From Pelagibacteraceae bacterium (GTDB taxonomy: Bacteria; Pseudomonadota; Alphaproteobacteria; Pelagibacterales; Pelagibacteraceae), in NCBI GenBank assembly GCA_008638225.1, contig VTPP01000006.1, positions 1-51,901 on the forward strand: 51,901 nt of DNA. Direction: 5' to 3'. The translations under genes and the position numbers were made by a program. Below, one piece after another: positions 27,154 to 37,065 of the stretch (position 1 is the first letter of the stretch; every line of letters starts with the position of its first letter). The notes under the pieces were generated by a model, which saw nothing but the letters and a program-made list of their open reading frames with translations, was not told the origin of the DNA and searched no databases.

Positions 27154-27600
27154 TTGAATTTTACTTTCAATCATTTCCAGGGGCTTTGGAAAATAAAAAG
27201 AAATATAAGTCCAAATACATCTGCTAGTGGATTTGCACATATTATTAAAAATAAAAATTCTAAACTAGTTTTTAATGAAAAATTTTTAACTAACTTAGAT
27301 AAAAAAAATATTATTTTCGGTGAAAATCAATATTTGATTGAAATAAAAAACAAAGAACTGCATTTAATTTTTAAATCAGGACCAAGATTAGGAACAATAT
27401 TTCAAAAATTTAGAATGAATACGATAAATAATAGTTCTTTATATTTTTGTTTAAAAGATACTTATCAAACAACTCTATATTGGATTAATCAAAACTATTT
27501 TCGAATAACTCACAAAATTAAAGGAAAAAATAAAAACTTATTTATTAGTAGTCATTATTATAAAACTAATAATATTAGTTTATTTAATAAATTTATTTAG
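27154..27600 (+). CDS. DUF6314-like protein with a TTG start
   Basis: A 148-residue soluble protein. The N-terminal FQGLWKIKRNI, internal KFRMN and the ending YFRITHKIKGKNKNLFISSHYYK correspond in pattern to DUF6314 proteins, a mainly alphaproteobacterial lipocalin-like family of unknown function. No in-frame ATG occurs near the beginning, so TTG 27154, 4 bases after the bioY stop, is the probable start. The 3' end overlaps convergent regA by 8 bases. Family assignment is from memory of the pattern. Confidence 0.6.
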   Translation: MNFTFNHFQGLWKIKRNISPNTSASGFAHIIKNKNSKLVFNEKFLTNLDKKNIIFGENQYLIEIKNKELHLIFKSGPRLGTIFQKFRMNTINNSSLYFCLKDTYQTTLYWINQNYFRITHKIKGKNKNLFISSHYYKTNNISLFNKFI

Positions 27601-28159
27601 GTGATCTTTTAGACAGAATTCTTTGCAATGTTCTTCTGTGCATTTTAAGTCTTCTTGCTGTTTCAGAAACATTTCTACTGCATAATTCAAATACTCTTTG
27701 AATATGCTCCCATTTAACTCTATCAGCAGACATTGGATTTTCTGGTGGCGCAGCCTTTTTATCTGGTGCTGCTAATAAAGCGGCTTCAACTGCATCTGCA
27801 TCTGCTGGTTTTGAGATATAATCTATTGCTCCTGCTTTGACTGCAGCTACGGCAGTTGGTAAATTTCCATAGCCCGTAAGCATTACGATCCTACTATCTC
27901 GTTTAATCTTATGAATCTCATCCACAACGTCTAAACCATTGCCGTCTAAAAGCCTTAGATCAATCACCGCAAAGGTTGGGGGGCTCTTTTTAACCAAAAT
28001 ATTTGCCTCCTCAACTCCTTTTGCCAAAACAACTTTAAAGCCTTTGCTTTCCATGGCTCTTCCAAGTCTAAGCCTAAATGGATCATCATCATCGACGATG
28101 AGCAAGGTTTTATCCTCAAAATCGCTTATTTTTAGGGAGTTATTGTTAAGTTTCATCAT
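27593..28159 (-). CDS. regA: RegA/PrrA/ActR redox response regulator
   Basis: A 188-residue regulator of the RegA group: receiver with DDDD at 23-26 and phospho-acceptor Asp67 (FAVIDLRLLDGNG), the Pro-rich linker APPENPMSADRVKWEHI, and a C-terminal Fis-type helix-turn-helix (NVSETARRLKMHRRTLQRIL), all near-identical in pattern to RegA/PrrA. Together with RegB it controls respiration, carbon and nitrogen genes in response to redox state. Two adjacent ATGs (28159, 28156) are possible starts. A TATATA box lies 4-7 bases upstream, so the mRNA may be leaderless. Its kinase regB lies 4.4 kb away, beyond the polyamine operon. Confidence 0.93.
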   Translation of the reverse strand: MMKLNNNSLKISDFEDKTLLIVDDDDPFRLRLGRAMESKGFKVVLAKGVEEANILVKKSPPTFAVIDLRLLDGNGLDVVDEIHKIKRDSRIVMLTGYGNLPTAVAAVKAGAIDYISKPADADAVEAALLAAPDKKAAPPENPMSADRVKWEHIQRVFELCSRNVSETARRLKMHRRTLQRILSKRSPK

Positions 28160-28160
28160 C

Positions 28161-28190
28161 TATATATAGACACGAATTGTATATTCACAA
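28161..28190 (-). promoter_or_regulatory. Candidate regA promoter
   Basis: On the minus strand TTGTGA (28190-28185) is followed after 16 bases by TATATA (28168-28163). The expected start site falls at the ATG pair of regA, which would give a leaderless message. The -35 element is part of the inverted repeat TATTCACAA/TTGTGAATA. Confidence 0.4.
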
Positions 28191-28259
28191 GGTTTAATTT
28201 TTTTCAAAACTCTCATTGTAACTCAGGAGAAAAAATTAAAAAAAATTATTTTGTGAATA
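28182..28259. repeat. 9-bp perfect inverted repeat, arms 60 bp apart, between regA and the polyamine operon
   Basis: TATTCACAA at 28182-28190 and its exact reverse complement TTGTGAATA at 28251-28259. The arms coincide with the candidate -35 elements of the two divergent promoters. Each arm also differs by one base from the DnaA-box pattern TTATNCACA. It may be an operator pair, twin promoter elements, or chance in AT-rich DNA. Confidence 0.5.
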
Positions 28260-28279
28260 CTTTTTTACTTTACATTAAT
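28251..28279 (+). promoter_or_regulatory. Candidate promoter of the polyamine operon
   Basis: TTGTGA (28251-28256), a 17-base spacer and ATTAAT (28274-28279) form a moderate sigma70-like promoter, leaving a leader of roughly 80 bases before the decarboxylase start. The leader holds a possible 7-codon ORF (ATG 28308 to TAA 28331, MAFLIKI) with a weak GCGGA in front. Confidence 0.35.
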
Positions 28280-28366
28280 TACAAATAACCTTAATTGCGG
28301 AATCAAGATGGCTTTTTTAATTAAAATTTAATTAGCCGACTAGTAACTAACGAGAGGTTTTATGAG

Positions 28367-29545
28367 ATGGCAAAATTTCAGTCTGTTGACGAGTTGGTCA
28401 AAGCTACAAGACCAGTAAATCCAGTTTACTGTATTCGAAAAGAAAGTATTCAAACAGCTTCCAGGTGGTTTGTTCAGAATTTTCCAGGTACAACGTTATA
28501 TGCTGTTAAATGCAATCCTAATGAACAAGTTTTACAAACTATATTTGAAAGTGGTGTAAAAAATTTCGACACTGCTTCTCTAGAAGAAATTAAATTAGTA
28601 AAAAAAATTCTTCCGGAGGCAAAAGCATATTTCATGCATACAGTTAAAAGCAAGGAAAGTATTTATGAAGCTTACTTCAACTATGGAGTGAGAGATTTTT
28701 CATTTGATTCTAAATTTGAATTAGAAAAAATTCTAGAAGTTACTAATCGGGCTAGCGATTTAACTCTTTACTTAAGAATAGCTATTTCAAACGAACATGC
28801 TGAAATTGATTTATCAAAAAAATTTGGTGCCACAATTCCAGAGGCCGTTACTTTATTAAAAAATGCTAAAGAAATTGCTCAAAAAGTTGGCGTTAGTTTC
28901 CATGTAGGATCTCAGTGTATGCATCCTGTGTCTTATGCCAAAGCAATAAAAGACATAGGAACATTAATTAAGAAAGCGGAAATTATACCTGACATAATTA
29001 ATGTTGGTGGAGGATTTCCCTCTACTTATCCAGATTTATATCCACGACCATGGAGTGAATATATAAACGAAATTAAAAATGGATTTGAGAAATTAAACTT
29101 ACCGGATACTACACAATTAATTTGTGAGCCTGGAAGAGCTTTGGTTGCGGAAAGTGGCTCTACTGTTGTTAGAGTTGAACTTAGAAAAAAACAAATTTTA
29201 TATATCAATGATGGAACTTATGGATCATTATTTGATGCTGGGACACCAAGTTTTATTTTTCCAACAAGAATGATTCAAGTAGAAAAATCTTTTTCTAAAA
29301 GATTGACTCCTTTTAGTTTTTACGGACCAACATGTGATGGTATTGATTTTATGAAAGGCCCTTTTTTATTACCAAATAATATTAAAGAAGGTGACTATAT
29401 TGAAATTGGCCAGCTTGGAGCTTACGGAATAAGTTTGAGAACACAGTTCAATGGTTTTTATTCAAATGAAATTCACGAAGTTTCTGATAAGCCTATCATG
29501 TCTATTTTTGAGGAAGAGACGAATAGCAACTATTTAGTAGCTTAG
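28367..29545 (+). CDS. Fold-III PLP amino acid decarboxylase (ODC family; arginine possible)
   Basis: A 392-residue member of the eukaryote-type ornithine decarboxylase (alanine-racemase fold) family. The PLP lysine is Lys48 (YAVKCNPN); other residues are HVGSQC at 179-184, GGGFP at 214-218, the phosphate-binding EPGR at 254-257 and the catalytic Cys323-Asp324 in GPTCDGID. It makes a diamine from ornithine, lysine or arginine; the operon's AguA/AguB pair suggests agmatine as product. GAGAGG at 28352-28357 gives 9-base spacing to ATG 28367; an out-of-frame ATG at 28362 lies closer. It is first in a four-gene operon. Confidence 0.88.
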   Translation: MAKFQSVDELVKATRPVNPVYCIRKESIQTASRWFVQNFPGTTLYAVKCNPNEQVLQTIFESGVKNFDTASLEEIKLVKKILPEAKAYFMHTVKSKESIYEAYFNYGVRDFSFDSKFELEKILEVTNRASDLTLYLRIAISNEHAEIDLSKKFGATIPEAVTLLKNAKEIAQKVGVSFHVGSQCMHPVSYAKAIKDIGTLIKKAEIIPDIINVGGGFPSTYPDLYPRPWSEYINEIKNGFEKLNLPDTTQLICEPGRALVAESGSTVVRVELRKKQILYINDGTYGSLFDAGTPSFIFPTRMIQVEKSFSKRLTPFSFYGPTCDGIDFMKGPFLLPNNIKEGDYIEIGQLGAYGISLRTQFNGFYSNEIHEVSDKPIMSIFEEETNSNYLVA

Positions 29546-29562
29546 TTCAATAACAAAACATT

Positions 29563-30588
29563 ATGGGACATAATAAATCTAGCTTTTTATCAACTGCTGT
29601 AGAACACATTGATATCACTTCTTTTGATGCAAGACCTATCATCAACTCTATGTCGAAAATGTCTTTTACATCAAGAGAGACAGGAAATGCTGCAAAAATA
29701 TTTAACGAAATGGTTAATGATAAGGACTGTACGATATTTCTAACATTGGCGGGCTCAACTTCTGCTGGTGGCTGTATGCAGTTATATTCTGACTTAATTA
29801 AATACAACATGGTAGATGCTATTGTATCAACTGGAGCTTCAATAATTGATATGGATTTTTTTGAAGCCCTTGGATTTAAGCATTACCAAGGAAATCAATT
29901 TCAAGACGACAACGTATTAAGAGAAAATTATATAGATAGAATTTATGATACCTATATTGATGAGGATGAACTTCAATCTTGTGATAAAACAATTTGCGAA
30001 GTAGCAAACTCTCTTGCTCCAAAACCTTACACTTCTCGAGAATTTATTTGGGAATTAGGAAAGTACTTAAAAAAAAATTCAAAGAAAAAAGGATCATTAA
30101 TAGAGACTGCTTATGATCATGGAGTGCCAATTTTTTGTCCTGCATTCACAGATAGTTCAGCTGGCTTTGGTTTGGTAATGCATCAAGAACAAAACCCAGA
30201 AAATCATTTAACGATAGACTCAATCAGAGAGTTTAGAGAACTTACTGAAATTAAAATTCAATCAAAAAACTCTGGATTGTTTATGATTGGGGGTGGTGTT
30301 CCAAAAAACTTTATTCAAGATACAGTTATATGTGCAGAACTTTTGGGTAAAGAAGTTGAGATGCACAAATATGCAATTCAAATTACCGTTGCGGATTCTA
30401 GAGATGGTGCTTGTAGTAGTTCAACATTAAAAGAAGCAAGTTCATGGGGGAAAGTTGACACGAGCAAAGAACAAATGGTTTTTGCTGAAGCAACTAGTGT
30501 TTTGCCTCTAATAGCTAGCGATGCTTATCACCGCATGAACTGGAAAAATAGACCGAGAAGAAATTATTCCAATATATTCAAAAAATGA
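29563..30588 (+). CDS. Deoxyhypusine-synthase-like protein, probable homospermidine synthase
   Basis: A 341-residue protein of the deoxyhypusine synthase superfamily. The intermediate-forming lysine is kept (Lys297 in SSWGK), as are the NAD-binding patterns LAGSTSAGG, VSTGAS and IGGGVPK. The catalytic base that is His288 in human DHS appears as Asn249 (GGGVPKNF). Bacteria lack eIF5A, and DHS-derived bacterial enzymes are known to make sym-homospermidine from putrescine with NAD, which fits the other enzymes in this operon. It follows the decarboxylase after 17 bases and overlaps the amidase start by ATGA. Confidence 0.82.
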   Translation: MGHNKSSFLSTAVEHIDITSFDARPIINSMSKMSFTSRETGNAAKIFNEMVNDKDCTIFLTLAGSTSAGGCMQLYSDLIKYNMVDAIVSTGASIIDMDFFEALGFKHYQGNQFQDDNVLRENYIDRIYDTYIDEDELQSCDKTICEVANSLAPKPYTSREFIWELGKYLKKNSKKKGSLIETAYDHGVPIFCPAFTDSSAGFGLVMHQEQNPENHLTIDSIREFRELTEIKIQSKNSGLFMIGGGVPKNFIQDTVICAELLGKEVEMHKYAIQITVADSRDGACSSSTLKEASSWGKVDTSKEQMVFAEATSVLPLIASDAYHRMNWKNRPRRNYSNIFKK

Positions 30589-31466
30589 GTTCTAAATTCA
30601 AAATTGGGATGATTCAAATGAAAATTGGATCAAACCCTAATAAGAATATTAATAACGCAATAAAAAAAATTAGAAAAGCAAGCACTCTTGGTGCAAAAAT
30701 CATATGCCTTCCAGAACTTTTTTTGTATCCATACTTTTGCCAAGAAGAAAATCATAAAAATTTTACTCTGGCCGAAACTATTCCTGGCCCTACAAGTAAA
30801 ATATTAGGTGAATTGTGTAAGGAATTAAAAATAAATTTACTATGTCCTATTTTTGAAAAAAAAGTTGCTGGCCTGTACCACAACTCATGTTTTGTTTTGA
30901 ACGAAGAAGGCAAGATGATTGGTAACTACAGAAAAATGCACATTCCTGATGATCCTCAGTTTTATGAAAAATTTTATTTCACGCCTGGTGACCTTGGATT
31001 TAAATCATTCAAAACTAAATATTGCAATGTGGGAACATTAATATGTTGGGATCAATGGTTTCCGGAAGCTGCAAGAGCTACCTGCTTAAAAGGTGCTGAT
31101 ATTTTATTTTATCCAACTGCAATTGGTTGGCACCCAAAAGAAAAAAAACAATACGGCAAAAGCCAGCTACAATCCTGGATAACAATGCAACGATCCCACG
31201 CAATAGCTAATGGTGTCTACGTAGTGGCTGTTAATAGAATAGGATTGGAAAAAAATAAAAAAAACAAATTAGAATTTTGGGGAAATTCTATAATTTTTGA
31301 CCCAAGTGGCAATATTGTAAAACAAGCATCATCAAATAAAGAAGAGGTTATTATTTGCGAAATTGATCTAAAAAAAATTGAGTTCGCAAGGCAACATTGG
31401 CCTTTTTTAAGAGATCGCAGAATTGATCATTATAAAGATTTATTAAAAAATCCATCTAATGGATAG
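30585..31466 (+). CDS. aguB: N-carbamoylputrescine amidase
   Basis: A 293-residue nitrilase-superfamily enzyme with the Glu-Lys-Cys triad at Glu44 (CLPELFLYPY), Lys117 (YRKMHIPDDP) and Cys154 (LICWDQWFPE). The length and the MHIPDDPQFYEKFYFTPGD stretch are characteristic of AguB, which hydrolyses N-carbamoylputrescine to putrescine, CO2 and ammonia. It overlaps the DHS-like gene by 4 bases and agmatine deiminase by 8 bases, so the three are clearly co-translated. Confidence 0.92.
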   Translation: MSSKFKIGMIQMKIGSNPNKNINNAIKKIRKASTLGAKIICLPELFLYPYFCQEENHKNFTLAETIPGPTSKILGELCKELKINLLCPIFEKKVAGLYHNSCFVLNEEGKMIGNYRKMHIPDDPQFYEKFYFTPGDLGFKSFKTKYCNVGTLICWDQWFPEAARATCLKGADILFYPTAIGWHPKEKKQYGKSQLQSWITMQRSHAIANGVYVVAVNRIGLEKNKKNKLEFWGNSIIFDPSGNIVKQASSNKEEVIICEIDLKKIEFARQHWPFLRDRRIDHYKDLLKNPSNG

Positions 31467-32532
31467 GATAAATAATACCGATGGCTTTAGGATGCCAGCC
31501 GAATGGGAAAGGCAAGATTCTACTTGGATAGCATGGCCTCATAATAAAAATGACTGGCCAGGATTATTTGCTAATATACCAAATGTTTTCAGAGAAATTA
31601 TACTAAACATAAGCAAGTCTCAAAAAGTTAATTTATTGGTTGAGGAGTACAAACAAATAGCAAAAATAAAAAGATTTCTTCTTCAAAAAAATATCAAATT
31701 ATCTAAAGTTCATATTCACGTTGTGCGTACAAATAGAGTTTGGACAAGAGATACTGGGCCTATTTATTTAATTAATAAGAAAAAGAACGAAAAAATTTTA
31801 TTAAACTGGGGTTTTAACGCATGGGCAAAGTATAAAGATTATCAATATGATAATTCAGTTCCTTTACAAATTTCAAATATTCAAAATATTCAAAGCATTA
31901 CTCCTATGATTAGGATTAAAAGCAATTCTGTACCATTCGTACTAGAAGGTGGCTCCATTGATGTTAATGGCCAAGGAACTTTGATCACAACTAAAGAATG
32001 TTTATTAGGAAAAATTCAACAAAGAAATCCTGGATTATCTAAAATTAAAATTGAAAATATAATCTCTAAATACTTAAATATAAAAAAGTTTATATGGCTT
32101 AATAAAGGTATAGTGGGCGACGATACACACGGACACGTGGATGATATAACAAGATTTTTTGATACTAATAAAATATTCACTGCTGTTGAACATAATAAAA
32201 AAGATAAAAATTATCTTCCTCTTAAAGAAAATTTAAAAATACTAGAAAAGTCTACAAACCAAGACAATAAACAAAATGAAATTGTTGAAATTCCTATGCC
32301 AAATCCTCTGTATATTAAAAAAACAAGAGTTCCCGCTAGTTATTTAAATTTTTATTTTACCAACGATAGCGTTCTCGTTCCTATTTTTAATGATAAAAAT
32401 GACGATATAGCCTTAAATATTATTCAAAAAAATATTAAAAATAAAAAAATTGTTCCAATTAATTGCAAAGATTTGATTTGGGGTTTTGGAGCAATACACT
32501 GCATGACACAGCAAGAGCCTTCCTTAAAATAA
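31459..32532 (+). CDS. aguA: Agmatine deiminase
   Basis: A 357-residue guanidino-group-modifying enzyme of the peptidylarginine deiminase fold, converting agmatine to N-carbamoylputrescine and ammonia. It opens with FRMPAEWERQDSTWIAWPHN, carries the RDTGP segment and GDDTHGHVDDITRF (catalytic His and Asp), and ends with the nucleophile Cys348 in GAIHCMTQQEP. Slightly shorter than plant AguA. It is the last gene of the polyamine operon, and its stop is 14 bases from the end of convergent regB. Confidence 0.93.
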   Translation: MDRINNTDGFRMPAEWERQDSTWIAWPHNKNDWPGLFANIPNVFREIILNISKSQKVNLLVEEYKQIAKIKRFLLQKNIKLSKVHIHVVRTNRVWTRDTGPIYLINKKKNEKILLNWGFNAWAKYKDYQYDNSVPLQISNIQNIQSITPMIRIKSNSVPFVLEGGSIDVNGQGTLITTKECLLGKIQQRNPGLSKIKIENIISKYLNIKKFIWLNKGIVGDDTHGHVDDITRFFDTNKIFTAVEHNKKDKNYLPLKENLKILEKSTNQDNKQNEIVEIPMPNPLYIKKTRVPASYLNFYFTNDSVLVPIFNDKNDDIALNIIQKNIKNKKIVPINCKDLIWGFGAIHCMTQQEPSLK

Positions 32533-32546
32533 ATAATATTGAAAAG

Positions 32547-33818
32547 TTATTTTTTAAAAAAAATACTTTCATCCCAAGTAATATTAATGAGCGCTCCTCC
32601 TAAACTACTTTTTTTAAATGTAATTGTTGCTCCAGTTCTCTCTAGCAATGTTTTTGATATAAAAATACCAAGACCCAGTCCTCTTTTGTCCTTAGAAATT
32701 AGATTTGACTTAATATATGGCTCTCCTAACTTTTGAAATATATCTTGTCTAAATCCTTTACCATCATCATTTATATTAATTTCCAATTTTTTATTGCTAT
32801 TGTTAATTTCAATGACAATTGTTTTATTTGCAAATTTAATAGCGTTATCAATTAAATTTCTTAAAGCATAGATAATCTCAACTTTTCTGCCTACGATCAA
32901 ATTATTTTGAATTTTACTATCATCAATTTTTACGGTCTTGTCTTTTGGTGGGTCAAATGAAAATACTATTTCTTTAATTAAATTTTTAAACGATATATTA
33001 TCAATAAATGTATCTTGCTTGTTAGGATCTGTAGAAAAATCTTTTAAAATATTTTTACATCTCTGAATCTGAGAATTTAAAAGTTCTACGTCTTGACTAA
33101 ATTTAGGATTATTTCCAAGTTGCTTTTTTAAATCTTCAACAACCAGAGTTATTGTTCCAAGGGGGGTTGCTAACTCGTGGGCTGCGGCTGCAGCCAAGCC
33201 TCCTAATGACATTAGTTCTCTTTCCCTTGCCAAAGTCTTTTCTAAATTATCAAAAGCAGCAGATCTCGTTCGGTGTTCAGCAGTAATAGAATGAGCATAA
33301 TTTCCCAAAAAAATAATACCTACAGTTAAAGACACCCACAATCCTATTAGATAATGTTTTGGTAAAGAAATATCTGGACCTGGTAATGGGTAATAATATT
33401 GAGTTAAAAAAGTTAATAATAAAATTGATACCAATGCAATAATAAAACTGCTACGTTTTGATAAAAAAGTAACAGCTATAGTCGTTGGTACAATAGTTAG
33501 AATAGAAAATGGATTGGTAATTCCTCCTGTAAGATATAGCAAAAATGATAATTGAATTAGATCATATAAAATACTTAGTGTTGTCCAAAAATTATTCAAT
33601 CTTTGAACTAATTTTTTTGCATATTCTAAAATAACATTAAGCAAGACTGATAATAAAATTGCAAGCAAACAACGATACAAAGGAAATTCAAATTGATAGT
33701 AAAAGAAAACTAGACAAACAGTAAATAATTGTCCAATAATTGCTATCCACCTAATATTTATTAAAGTTTCTAATTTAATATTTTCTTGGGTAATACCAAA
33801 AATATTTTTAATACTCAT
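32547..33818 (-). CDS. regB: RegB/PrrB/ActS redox sensor kinase
   Basis: A 423-residue kinase with six membrane spans. It has the quinone-linked GGITNPF heptapeptide at 98-104, the H-box with His214 in AAHELATPLGTI and the redox-box cysteine Cys254 (QIQRCKNIL), all hallmark RegB features. The HATPase domain has NLIDNAIKFA, DDGKGF and GLGLGIFIS. It would phosphorylate RegA, encoded 4.4 kb to the left beyond the polyamine operon. It is directly downstream of gyrB on the same strand (1 base), so it may be read from the replication-gene operon. Confidence 0.94.
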   Translation of the reverse strand: MSIKNIFGITQENIKLETLINIRWIAIIGQLFTVCLVFFYYQFEFPLYRCLLAILLSVLLNVILEYAKKLVQRLNNFWTTLSILYDLIQLSFLLYLTGGITNPFSILTIVPTTIAVTFLSKRSSFIIALVSILLLTFLTQYYYPLPGPDISLPKHYLIGLWVSLTVGIIFLGNYAHSITAEHRTRSAAFDNLEKTLARERELMSLGGLAAAAAHELATPLGTITLVVEDLKKQLGNNPKFSQDVELLNSQIQRCKNILKDFSTDPNKQDTFIDNISFKNLIKEIVFSFDPPKDKTVKIDDSKIQNNLIVGRKVEIIYALRNLIDNAIKFANKTIVIEINNSNKKLEININDDGKGFRQDIFQKLGEPYIKSNLISKDKRGLGLGIFISKTLLERTGATITFKKSSLGGALINITWDESIFFKK

Positions 33819-33819
33819 T

Positions 33820-35934
<2,115 letters not shown>

Positions 35935-35970
35935 TTATATCATTTTTATCGATCAAAATGGAGCTAGCAA

Positions 35971-37059
35971 TTATGCCAAATCTATAAAAAAAGCTTTATT
36001 TTCAATAACTTGAAAGATTTTTTTATCAGTTCCAGTGTACCAGGCTTGGGTATCTAATTTAGCAACTTCATTAAAAAAATTTACCATGTTTTTTTCGTCT
36101 ATGTGTGACGAGATTTCATCAAATAACATAATAAATGGAATATGTTGCTGTTTGAAAGTCCAAGCAAAAGCTAAAATAATACTAAGCAGAATAGATTTCT
36201 GCTCTCCTGTTGAACAAAGTTCTGCATTTAAGTTCTTGTTGCAATCTAAAAAATTTATTTTATCAATACTAGGGCTAAAAGTGTTTCGTTTAACAGACTC
36301 ATCTAAAGACCGATTAATAAAAAGCATTTTTATAATCTCCTCAACACACTTGTCTTCTTGTGGAATAATTTGCTCTAAATTATTTTCTATATTAATTTGA
36401 AATTTTTTAAATGTTGTAAGATAATCTTTTGACAAAGAATTCAAGGAAAGTATTTTTTTTCTTCTTTCAATTAATATCTTGTAGAAAATTTTTGACATTT
36501 TTTCTTCAATTATAGAAATCCATTTTTTATCTCCATTATTAATCAATAATAAGATTCTTTCATCAGATAATTTTTTAAAATCCGATAAATTTCTTTTAAA
36601 ATTTTGATCTAAATTAGAAATAAGCTTATCTATAAAAGTTTTTCTTGTTGATAAGCCTTCATACATTATTTTATCCATATGAGGTGACAGCCAAATAAAA
36701 TTTATTAATCCATTTATTTGCTGTTGAGAAGATTTTTTATTATCAATAAAAAAATCTTTATTAATTTGATCCAGTTCATTAATAAGTTGATAAGAAATAT
36801 TAGTAGAATAGTTTTCTTGCTTCAACACACAATCTACTTTTAAAAACTTACTTTTAACTTCATTTTTATTTTGAAAAAAGTTTTCTAATTTATTGCCTCT
36901 CATTCCTTTAGAATTTGAAAAGAAAGAAAGAGATTCTAATAAATTTGTTTTTCCAATTCCATTATTTCCAAATACTGCAACTTGACTACCTTCAATATTT
37001 GAATGAAACGAGGAGTGGGACTTAAAATTTTTTATTTTTATTTGTTCAACACTTGCCAT
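35971..37059 (-). CDS. recF: DNA replication and repair protein RecF
   Basis: A 362-residue SMC-like ATPase that loads RecA at gaps with RecO and RecR. Walker A is GNNGIGKT at 31-38; the ABC-type signature STGEQKSILLSI and Walker B FIMLFDEISSHID follow near the C terminus. It lies 6 bases after dnaN and 60 bases before gyrB. The sequence is divergent and Lys-rich but keeps all core motifs. Confidence 0.93.
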   Translation of the reverse strand: MASVEQIKIKNFKSHSSFHSNIEGSQVAVFGNNGIGKTNLLESLSFFSNSKGMRGNKLENFFQNKNEVKSKFLKVDCVLKQENYSTNISYQLINELDQINKDFFIDNKKSSQQQINGLINFIWLSPHMDKIMYEGLSTRKTFIDKLISNLDQNFKRNLSDFKKLSDERILLLINNGDKKWISIIEEKMSKIFYKILIERRKKILSLNSLSKDYLTTFKKFQINIENNLEQIIPQEDKCVEEIIKMLFINRSLDESVKRNTFSPSIDKINFLDCNKNLNAELCSTGEQKSILLSIILAFAWTFKQQHIPFIMLFDEISSHIDEKNMVNFFNEVAKLDTQAWYTGTDKKIFQVIENKAFFIDLA

Positions 37060-37065
37060 TAGCCA

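Noticed and set aside
28159-28170. 12-bp palindrome TCTATATATAGA at the regA start
   Set aside because: It is mostly alternating T/A and overlaps the proposed -10; in such AT-rich DNA it carries little weight as a separate operator.
36035-36400. 121-codon open frame opposite recF
   Set aside because: RecF motifs on the minus strand explain the region; the opposing frame has no features of its own.
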